5,295 nucleotides of DNA from Deltaproteobacteria bacterium (GTDB lineage Bacteria; Desulfobacterota; GWC2-55-46; JADFVP01): the NCBI GenBank assembly GCA_024275855.1, contig JAJRYL010000305.1, positions 1 to 5,295 on the forward strand, read 5' to 3'. The stretch's first letter is position 1; every line of letters begins with the position of its first letter. Made by a program: the position numbers and the translations under genes. Under the pieces are notes generated by a model. The model was not told where the DNA came from and searched no databases. It saw only the letters and a program-made list of their open reading frames with translations. Positions 1 through 4,740 of the stretch are shown here, piece after piece.

Positions 1-18
1 CCGTGTCTCTACAAAAGC

Positions 19-441
19 CTAATCGTCATTATGGCGAACTCTTCTTCTGCTCTTTTTCAGCCTGCCCCGCTCTGTCTTTTTATCAGTCCGCTTTGCCCTC
101 TTCGCCCTTGACGGGCGTGTCTTTAAACGCGACTTCTGCTTATGCGCGGCTCTCTGTATAAGGTGGACAAGCCTCTCTAAAGCGGCAGCCCTGTTCTGCT
201 CTCTGCTTCTGTGGCTTCTTGAAGAGAGGATAAGCACGCCAACAGTTGATACCCTGCTGCCGCCTAAACGTTTAAGCCGCTCTTTAACATCTTCAGGCAG
301 CCTTGAGGCGCCTATATCGAAGCGCAACTGCACGGCTGTCGATACCTTGTTTACGTGCTGTCCGCCGGGCCCTCCGGCACGCACGAACTCTTCCGTAAAG
401 TCGCTCTCGTCTATCGAGATTCTCTCCGTAATCGTAATCAT
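19..441 (-). CDS. arfB: ArfB (YaeJ-type) peptidyl-tRNA hydrolase, stalled-ribosome rescue factor
   Basis: ArfB enters the empty A site of ribosomes stalled on truncated mRNA and hydrolyses the peptidyl-tRNA, independently of tmRNA. The 140-residue product has the class I release-factor catalytic loop at residues 23-32 (GGPGGQHVNK; the GGQ is 26-28) inside a compact domain of about 100 residues. It lacks the codon-recognition domain of RF1/RF2. From residue 100 a Lys/Arg-rich tail follows, the part that in E. coli ArfB threads into the mRNA channel. Basic residues at 112, 118, 122, 129 and 132 match positions I recall as important in the E. coli protein, which is also 140 residues. The ATG at 441 is preceded by GGAAGG about ten bases upstream. 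The gene starts 26 nt after the aminopeptidase stop, so cotranscription is likely. Only 18 nt of the window lie beyond its stop, too few to judge a terminator. Confidence 0.95.
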   Translation of the reverse strand: MITITERISIDESDFTEEFVRAGGPGGQHVNKVSTAVQLRFDIGASRLPEDVKERLKRLGGSRVSTVGVLILSSRSHRSREQNRAAALERLVHLIQRAAHKQKSRLKTRPSRAKRAKRTDKKTERGRLKKSRRRVRHNDD

Positions 442-467
442 TCAACTCAACCCTTCCGCGCGCTAAC

Positions 468-3161
468 TCAGCCGAGGTACGCACGCGCCTGCCCGTGTAT
501 AGAGGCGCTCTGCTGAGCGCTTACCGTCTCCGCTATACGTCTGAGCGCAACGGTTACCTTTTGACGAAGCGCCGGTTTAAGGCTCTGCACATGCTGAAAG
601 GTACTGAGCAGCCTGCCTGCCGTAGAGCTGTTGACAGGGGCAAGCTCTATTACGGTATCGGCCACCCACTCCACGCCCTTGTCGGTCCAGACTTTTTTGT
701 TGTTCATGGCCATCGGCATAAAGAGGGCGCGGTTCCAGGTGGGCTGGTTAATATCGAAGGTAGACCTCTTCTTCTCCCGCTCTATCATATCGAAGACATC
801 ATCGCATCTGCCGCCGGAGATTACACGCAGGTAGTTGGCGTAACCGCTAAGGTGTGAGTGCCACTTTGAGTAGACGGAGTCGAGTATGGCGCGCCGCTTG
901 CCGGACGAAGAGCGGTTGAGGGCTGCGAGCGCGGCTACCCGCTCCGTACAGTTCTCGCTTGTATCGAAGTGGTCTATTATAAGCGTGTGGCTCTCAGGCG
1001 TATCGTCTATAGTAATAAGTTCGAGCAGCACGTTTCTATACATGCGCTGCTCTATTCCGGCGCTCGCCCCTTCGCCGGTTACCGGGGCTTTTTTCGACGC
1101 CTCGAACTCGCTTAACAGTTCGGCCCTGTACTTAGCGTTTACTGCGCGCGCCATAGAGTCCCTTACAGCCACAAGCTCCTGATACCAGGATGAATACCTG
1201 CGGTCTATCGGCTGTTCGTCTATACGCATAAAGTACGCCTTCAGGGCGGGGGAGAGAGATGTGTAGGAGAGTATTTCGCCGTACAACCTCAACCACTCTT
1301 CGCCAACTCTTTCCACTTCCGTTGCCGGAGATTCTAACAGCGCAACGCGAACCCTGTCTGTCAGCTTTCGCATAGCGTCTACCCTGTTGTAGGTATTGGG
1401 GTCTAACCGTACCTGAGCGACCAGCGCCGCTGAGTCGAGACCGGTAAGATCGAAGGTGCCGTAAAAGGAGCTGTCGCGGTTGATAGAGGCGAGCGCCGGA
1501 GCCTCCGTTATCTCTTCTATAACAAGCTCCGCCCCGGCGGAGTCGAGTATAAAAACCTGCTCCGTTCCTTTTATATCTTTACCGTTTAAGTCCACAAGGG
1601 CGAGGCCAAGAGGCAGCACGAACGGTTTTTCACCCTCAACTACCGCCTGTTTAAATACGATGCTATAGGTATTGGCCTCGTTATCATAACAGGTCGAAGC
1701 GGTAACCTTAGGGTAACCGACCCTGTAGAGCCACTCGCTCTTAAACCGGTCGAACGAGACCCCCGATACCTCTTCAAAGCAGGCGAAGAACTGGTCGTTA
1801 TTCGCGTTGCCGAGATGGTAGCGTTTAAAGTAAAGCGTCTTTGCCTCTTTAAACTTCTTCGTACCTATTATCAGGCGCAGCATTCTTATAACCTCAGCCG
1901 CCTTTACATACGTAACGCCGTCTATCAGTTCGTCCGGCTCGTTAAAGCCTTCGCGCACAATCTTTCCGAAGTGTCCGGCGTCTTCTATGGCCAGGGGGCC
2001 GACAAGCGGCGCGCGAACCGAATCTACCTCGCGAAGGCGCGCGAACGACGCATCGAAATGGTCGGCCATAAACTGCCGCTCAACGTCCACCGTATACGCC
2101 TCGTTAAGCCAGACATCGAACGGGGTCTCCATTGTGGTCTCGCTGCCGCACTGATTGTGCTCGAACTCGTGGACTATAACGGCGTGGGCGTACAGAACCA
2201 TAGCGTCGAGCGTATGTTCTGTAATCATGGCGGCGTCCGTAACTATAGTCGTATTGCCTAAATTCTCCATGCCGCCGAAGTTCGATTTTGTCATGCAGAT
2301 AGTCCGGTAGGTGTCGAAGGTGTACTCGTACCCCTGTCTCTTCTCTATCCAGAGTACGGACTCTTTTAAAATATCCATCGGAATGCGCGCGTCGTCCATG
2401 CAGCCCGAAGGCACAAGGTACTCAAGGCGCACACTGCGGCCGGACGGATAGGTAACCGAATCGACCAAAACATCCCAGGTGCCGACCGTTACTAAAAAGA
2501 GGTACGGCGACATGGGTATGGGGTTATCGAACGTTATTACCTGCCGCGCCGGGTCTGCGGCTTTTGGCTCCGGTACACCCTTCGGGTTTGTGGTTCGGTT
2601 TATGTTGCCGTTGCTTATAAGGTGCGTGTAACCGGAGTCGGCCTCGATAGTAGTGGTCATGGTGCATTTGGCCGTGCAGTCGTCGAAGATAGGCATTATA
2701 CGTTGAAAACCCCACTGCTGGCACTGCGACATATACTGCTGCGGCGCGCCCGGCGGTGTTGCGTCCGTGTAGATTCCTTCGAGTATATTGTCGGTCGGCA
2801 GGCATCTCGAATCGGTTCTTATAGAAAAAGAGTCGCCCGCCTCGACCCTTTCCGGCAGGTGGACAATAAGCTTATCGGCCTCTTTTTTATAGTCGAACTT
2901 TAGGGGGCCGCCCTCTTTCTTTCCTTTAAACGAGCAGAGAACGACAGAGCGGATTTCAAGATCGCAGGCATCGAGTACGATACGGTCGAGCCCCTCGACC
3001 GCTGTCATGTCGAGTGTATTCAGCGCGTCTACCGCGCCGTCTATAAAATTTATATACATAGTAAGGTGTGTCAATTTTATCGGCAGGGCGCAAAAATCTT
3101 TTTTAACATACTTAAAGTTGCCAGCGCCTTTACCGTTGTTGCCTTCGTTGCTATTTGTCAC
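468..3161 (-). CDS. pepN: PepN-like M1 family zinc metallo-aminopeptidase (DUF3458-type C-terminus)
   Basis: Predicted cytoplasmic zinc aminopeptidase that removes N-terminal residues from peptides in the last steps of protein turnover; no signal peptide is seen. The 897 residues compare with about 870 for E. coli PepN. The N-terminal beta domain spans roughly 20-230 and carries the substrate loop SQCQ at 145-148. The catalytic domain has the exopeptidase motif GGMEN at 296-300 (usually GAMEN). The zinc site is complete: HEFEH at 331-335 and E354, the HExxH-x18-E pattern. The transition-state tyrosine is Y418, in VTYVKAAEVIRM. After about 490 come an Ig-like part and a helical C-terminal region that align by eye with E. 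coli PepN (YSKWH corresponds to its DDKWH). Q148 sits where E. coli PepN has Glu121. The start is GTG with AAGGA ten bases upstream; the next in-frame ATG (residue 35) would cut into the first domain. The GTG overlaps the stop of a leader ORF. It could also be called a general M1 aminopeptidase; pepN is the closest named relative. Confidence 0.93.
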   Translation of the reverse strand: MTNSNEGNNGKGAGNFKYVKKDFCALPIKLTHLTMYINFIDGAVDALNTLDMTAVEGLDRIVLDACDLEIRSVVLCSFKGKKEGGPLKFDYKKEADKLIVHLPERVEAGDSFSIRTDSRCLPTDNILEGIYTDATPPGAPQQYMSQCQQWGFQRIMPIFDDCTAKCTMTTTIEADSGYTHLISNGNINRTTNPKGVPEPKAADPARQVITFDNPIPMSPYLFLVTVGTWDVLVDSVTYPSGRSVRLEYLVPSGCMDDARIPMDILKESVLWIEKRQGYEYTFDTYRTICMTKSNFGGMENLGNTTIVTDAAMITEHTLDAMVLYAHAVIVHEFEHNQCGSETTMETPFDVWLNEAYTVDVERQFMADHFDASFARLREVDSVRAPLVGPLAIEDAGHFGKIVREGFNEPDELIDGVTYVKAAEVIRMLRLIIGTKKFKEAKTLYFKRYHLGNANNDQFFACFEEVSGVSFDRFKSEWLYRVGYPKVTASTCYDNEANTYSIVFKQAVVEGEKPFVLPLGLALVDLNGKDIKGTEQVFILDSAGAELVIEEITEAPALASINRDSSFYGTFDLTGLDSAALVAQVRLDPNTYNRVDAMRKLTDRVRVALLESPATEVERVGEEWLRLYGEILSYTSLSPALKAYFMRIDEQPIDRRYSSWYQELVAVRDSMARAVNAKYRAELLSEFEASKKAPVTGEGASAGIEQRMYRNVLLELITIDDTPESHTLIIDHFDTSENCTERVAALAALNRSSSGKRRAILDSVYSKWHSHLSGYANYLRVISGGRCDDVFDMIEREKKRSTFDINQPTWNRALFMPMAMNNKKVWTDKGVEWVADTVIELAPVNSSTAGRLLSTFQHVQSLKPALRQKVTVALRRIAETVSAQQSASIHGQARAYLG

Positions 3162-3205
3162 AGTAATCCCGTCCTTTTTTTAATATTAAAGAAGGTCTGA
3201 TTCAT
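3158..3205 (-). CDS. Putative 15-residue leader peptide coupled to the aminopeptidase gene
   Basis: A 16-codon ORF encoding MNQTFFNIKKRTGLL starts at an ATG (3205-3203). It follows AAGGAG (3218-3213) by 7 nt, the best-spaced Shine-Dalgarno in this intergenic region and better than that of the aminopeptidase itself. Its TGA (3160-3158) overlaps the aminopeptidase GTG (3161-3159) in a GTGA junction, an arrangement typical of translational coupling by terminating ribosomes. The ORF contains an A7 run (3181-3175), and a -1 slip on it leads straight into the aminopeptidase frame. No attenuation motif, such as a run of one amino acid, is seen. The alternatives are chance, or that this ATG is the true start of the aminopeptidase and one base is missing from the A run. 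The strong ribosome binding site makes translation likely; the function is inferred. Confidence 0.42.
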   Translation of the reverse strand: MNQTFFNIKKRTGLL

Positions 3206-3225
3206 TCAGAGGCTCCTTAAGGTAA

Positions 3226-3267
3226 AGCCAGTTTATCGACCGTAAGAGTATAGCAGATAAACCGGCT
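3226..3267. repeat. 12-bp inverted repeat, candidate operator
   Basis: The arm AGCCAGTTTATC (3226-3237) and the arm GATAAACCGGCT (3256-3267) are inverted copies with one mismatch, separated by 18 bp. Their centres are 30 bp apart, close to three helical turns. The repeat lies upstream of the leader ORF and aminopeptidase gene, and a possible -10 sits in the spacer. This geometry suits a dimeric or tetrameric regulator. If RNA reads through from hsp20, the arms could instead pair as a hairpin, where the single mismatch becomes a G-U pair on the minus-strand transcript. It does not match the CIRCE element of HrcA. Confidence 0.4.
3247..3252 (-). promoter_or_regulatory. Possible -10 box (TATACT) for the leader ORF and aminopeptidase
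   Basis: TATACT on the minus strand matches the sigma-70 -10 consensus at five of six bases. It would place a transcript start near 3240, about 35 nt before the leader ATG. No convincing -35 is found at 16-18 bp spacing, so the call is weak. Its position between the two arms of the inverted repeat is the main reason to note it. Confidence 0.25.
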
Positions 3268-3403
3268 GACTACACTAAAGTAGAGGTTCGCGCGTTATCC
3301 GTACCGGCATTTATGGTTCATTCCAACACTCAGGAGCTTGACCGGATAATGTTTGAACTTTTTAAACGTTGGAAAAACACGAAAGAAGACCCGCTAAAGA
3401 ACA

Positions 3404-3447
3404 CAAAGAAAAGGCCGCCTCCCACGGTAGAATACGGGGGGGCGGCC
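3404..3447 (-). terminator. Rho-independent terminator after hsp20
   Basis: On the minus strand a GC-rich stem pairs GGCCGCC with GGCGGCC. It is extended inward by CCC/GGG across one mismatch, has a loop of about 13 nt, and spans 3413-3447. The U-rich tail TTTTCTTTG (3412-3404) follows directly. The hairpin begins 67 nt past the hsp20 stop and before the aminopeptidase leader, so it separates the two transcription units. The tail on the plus strand is only CTTT, so the terminator works best leftward. Confidence 0.75.
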
Positions 3448-3481
3448 CTTTAAACAGAGAACGGATAAAGCGGTTTTGCTC

Positions 3482-3509
3482 ACAGGGCAGGCAAAGCCGC
3501 CCGCCCTGT
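3482..3509 (-). other. GC-rich hairpin just past the hsp20 stop
   Basis: ACAGGGC (3482-3488) pairs with GCCCTGT (3503-3509), and GGC/GCC extends the stem inside across one mismatch. It starts only 5 nt after the hsp20 stop. No U tract follows on the minus strand, so it is more likely to protect the mRNA 3' end than to terminate. Part of it (3491-3500) can also pair with 3470-3479 as a 10-bp repeat with one mismatch, giving an alternative fold. Confidence 0.4.
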
Positions 3510-3514
3510 ACGGT

Positions 3515-3985
3515 TTACGATATGTCAACCCTGGTTCGCTTCGCCTTTACCTCATCGGACTTTGGCATATTTATGGTAAGAACCCCGTCCTTCAAAGAGG
3601 CCTTTATCTTCTTTTCATCCACCTTGCATGGCAGCACTACGCTCCTTGAGTAAGAGGTCTCTCTTCTTTCGGAGTAGAAGGAATTTTCTTCCTTCTTCTC
3701 AACCGTTTCATGCGACTCGCCCTTAATGCAAAGCGTATCCTCCTGCAACGATACGTCTATATCCTCTTTCTTCACTCCCGGCATATTGGCCTTCAGTACA
3801 AGCTCGTTCTCTTGCTCTACAAGGTCTATTGCCGGGGCCTCCTCACCCGTTACGGCAGAGGATCTGACCCAGGGTATGTTAAAGAAAGCACGCCTTGAAA
3901 CCGGAAATATCTCTTCCAATACACGGTCGAAATCTCTCCTTATATTGTCGAGTTCTTTAAACGAATGCCACTTTTCGATACTCAT
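3515..3985 (-). CDS. Hsp20/alpha-crystallin family small heat shock protein
   Basis: An ATP-independent holdase chaperone that assembles into oligomers, binds unfolding proteins in the cytoplasm and hands them to DnaK-type refolding systems. The 156 residues show the family layout: an N-terminal arm (1-48) rich in Phe and Arg, an alpha-crystallin domain (about 50-145) with the signature GVLTINMPK at 134-142, and a short C-terminal tail ending RVDIS. The V-x-I there (153-155) resembles the I-x-I motif that docks into neighbouring subunits. The ATG at 3985 follows AAGGAG by 8 nt. A small hairpin (4001-4015, loop GGAAA) lies just upstream of this ribosome binding site but does not cover it. I see no CIRCE element and no clear sigma-32 promoter in the 77-nt gap, so it probably shares a transcript with the DUF2934 gene. 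It is closer to the bacterial class A (Hsp18/Hsp16) type than to IbpA, judged by eye. Confidence 0.95.
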   Translation of the reverse strand: MSIEKWHSFKELDNIRRDFDRVLEEIFPVSRRAFFNIPWVRSSAVTGEEAPAIDLVEQENELVLKANMPGVKKEDIDVSLQEDTLCIKGESHETVEKKEENSFYSERRETSYSRSVVLPCKVDEKKIKASLKDGVLTINMPKSDEVKAKRTRVDIS

Positions 3986-4038
3986 AGCTCTTTCTCCTTT
4001 CTCGGTTTCCCCGAAGTGTTAACGCAAAGCCTCGAAGG

Positions 4039-4059
4039 GCCGGCTACTATTTTTCCGGC
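4039..4059 (-). other. Small hairpin between the DUF2934 gene and hsp20
   Basis: GCCGG (4039-4043) and CCGGC (4055-4059) form a 5-bp GC stem with an 11-nt loop, starting 3 nt after the DUF2934 stop. No U run follows on the minus strand, so it is unlikely to stop transcription fully. It may affect mRNA processing or the relative expression of the two genes. Confidence 0.25.
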
Positions 4060-4062
4060 GCT

Positions 4063-4347
4063 CTACGGCCTTGCCCCGCTCTTGGTCTTCGCTCTTCTTG
4101 CCCTTGTGGTCTTCTTACGCTCGGCGGCGGGTTTGTCCTGAGGCCATATAGACCTCTTCTGAGGTTTCGGGGCCGTCGGTTTTTTCGAGGCCGCAACCGT
4201 AACGGACTTGCCTCTTTGAGGTTTCTCCATCGCGCTCATTACGCTCCGCTCGGCCTCCAACCAGTGCTCCTCATGTCGGCCATGTACCCCGCCGTACTTT
4301 TCAAAAAGATAATACGCCGCCTTTTCAATCTCTTCGCGCAGGCCCAT
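4063..4347 (-). CDS. DUF2934 domain protein with lysine/arginine-rich C-terminal tail
   Basis: A 94-residue protein of unknown function. Residues 2-36 match the short DUF2934 helical motif: an Ile-x-x-Ala-Ala-Tyr start (I7, A10-Y12), the turn FEKYGG, and the signature HWLEAE at 28-33. From about residue 42 the protein becomes a low-complexity tail rich in Lys, Arg, Ala and Pro (KKPTAPKPQK and similar). Such a tail would suit nucleic acid or ribosome binding, but this is inference. The start is set at the ATG at 4347, which follows GGAGG by 6 nt. A longer frame to an ATG at 4428 is rejected because it has no ribosome binding site and runs into the likely -10 box. It lies 77 nt upstream of hsp20, probably in the same operon, which suggests a stress setting. 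No transmembrane segment or signal peptide is visible. Confidence 0.82.
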   Translation of the reverse strand: MGLREEIEKAAYYLFEKYGGVHGRHEEHWLEAERSVMSAMEKPQRGKSVTVAASKKPTAPKPQKRSIWPQDKPAAERKKTTRARRAKTKSGARP

Positions 4348-4426
4348 ATCACACCTCCAGATAAAAGAGTTAACAAAACCACCACCGCTCCGGCATTCTT
4401 TCAACCTGTACAGAAAGTATATCAAC

Positions 4427-4435
4427 ATTATACCA
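4427..4435 (-). promoter_or_regulatory. Extended -10 promoter for the DUF2934-hsp20 unit
   Basis: The minus strand carries TGGTATAAT: a perfect TATAAT (4432-4427) with the TG of an extended -10 one base upstream. No good -35 lies at 16-18 bp, which extended -10 promoters can tolerate. Transcription would start near 4420, leaving a leader of about 70 nt before the ATG at 4347. This also argues against translation from the ATG at 4428. Confidence 0.5.
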
Positions 4436-4525
4436 CAACGCCGTTTTGTTTAGCAGGCGGTCGAGATAATTCAAAATACTGCGTATGCGGCTCAATACAA
4501 ATCGATTTCAAGCAGCGTTGAGCTT

Positions 4526-4546
4526 AAAAAACAGCGTCATACTGCC
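4526..4546 (-). terminator. Weak terminator-like hairpin with U6 tract
   Basis: In the minus-strand RNA CAGU (4544-4541) pairs with GCUG (4535-4532) around the loop AUGAC, followed by six uridines (4531-4526). Two outer G-U pairs could lengthen it. The stem is short, so termination would be partial unless helped by the upstream fold. Confidence 0.28.
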
Positions 4547-4646
4547 TGAAGAAAGAAATCTTCGTATAAAACAGTTACCGACGGCTAAAACTCCGCCGGC
4601 AGAAGTCCGGTGTTTTAAAGGCTGAGCAACAGAACTCTTTCTTCTA
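4526..4646 (-). ncRNA. Candidate structured small RNA or long 5' leader
   Basis: About 120 nt between a promoter-like element and a U6 tract, with no plausible protein. In the minus-strand RNA the 5' end GAAGAAAGA (4644-4636) is complementary over 9 bp to TCTTTCTTC (4556-4548), enclosing the element as a closing stem would. Inside, TAAAAC (4617-4612) can pair with GTTTTA (4591-4586) around a CCGG/CCGG stem. A competing hairpin pairs CCGGCGG (4599-4593) with CCGTCGG (4584-4578). The 3' arm of the closing stem also has a local rival (4559-4563). I recognise no known riboswitch or sRNA class. It could be a free RNA, or a switch in the leader of the DUF2934 gene. Confidence 0.33.
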
Positions 4647-4652
4647 TAATAA

Positions 4653-4681
4653 AATGTAGGTATTTGGCTCAAGAGTGTCAA
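4653..4681 (-). promoter_or_regulatory. Sigma-70-type promoter with perfect -35
   Basis: The minus strand reads TTGACA (4681-4676), a 17-bp spacer, then TACATT (4658-4653), which matches TATAAT at four of six positions. Transcription would begin near 4646, exactly at the 5' arm of the long closing stem of the candidate RNA. It points leftward, away from the cupredoxin stop, towards the DUF2934 gene 300 nt away. Confidence 0.55.
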
Positions 4682-4740
4682 GAACCGGATAAAAGAAAAT
4701 TCAGGGAATAGAGCGGAAAGAGCCTCTGCCCCATCGGCAT

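Noticed and set aside
293..484. 63-residue minus-strand frame overlapping the start of arfB
   Set aside because: It shares most of its length with arfB in another frame, has an Arg-rich, shadow-like composition and no ribosome binding site.
495..1182. Plus-strand frames of 120, 67 and 98 residues opposite the aminopeptidase C-terminus
   Set aside because: The Ser- and Arg-rich translations with no recognisable motif are shadows of the minus-strand gene.
1815..2261. 148-residue plus-strand frame inside the aminopeptidase gene
   Set aside because: It lies opposite the region coding the zinc site of a clearly real gene, matches no family I know, and long antisense frames are common opposite such codon use.
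3369..3653. 94-residue plus-strand frame over the hsp20 3' end
   Set aside because: It covers the terminator and the end of hsp20 in antisense and shows no domain or ribosome site.
3986..4062. Heat-shock control element (CIRCE, sigma-32 promoter or RNA thermometer) before hsp20
   Set aside because: No TTAGCACTC/GAGTGCTAA repeat and no CTTGAA with CCCCAT-type boxes are seen. The small hairpin at 4001-4015 does not cover the ribosome binding site.
4345..4428. N-terminal extension of the DUF2934 gene to the ATG at 4428
   Set aside because: The ATG at 4347 has GGAGG at 6 nt spacing and starts right at the DUF2934 motif. The upstream ATG has no ribosome site and overlaps the likely TATAAT.
4507..4538. 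Direct repeat of CAGCGT (at 4513 and 4532) considered as a repeat array
   Set aside because: There are only two six-base copies, which is easily due to chance, and no CRISPR-like repeat-spacer pattern is present.
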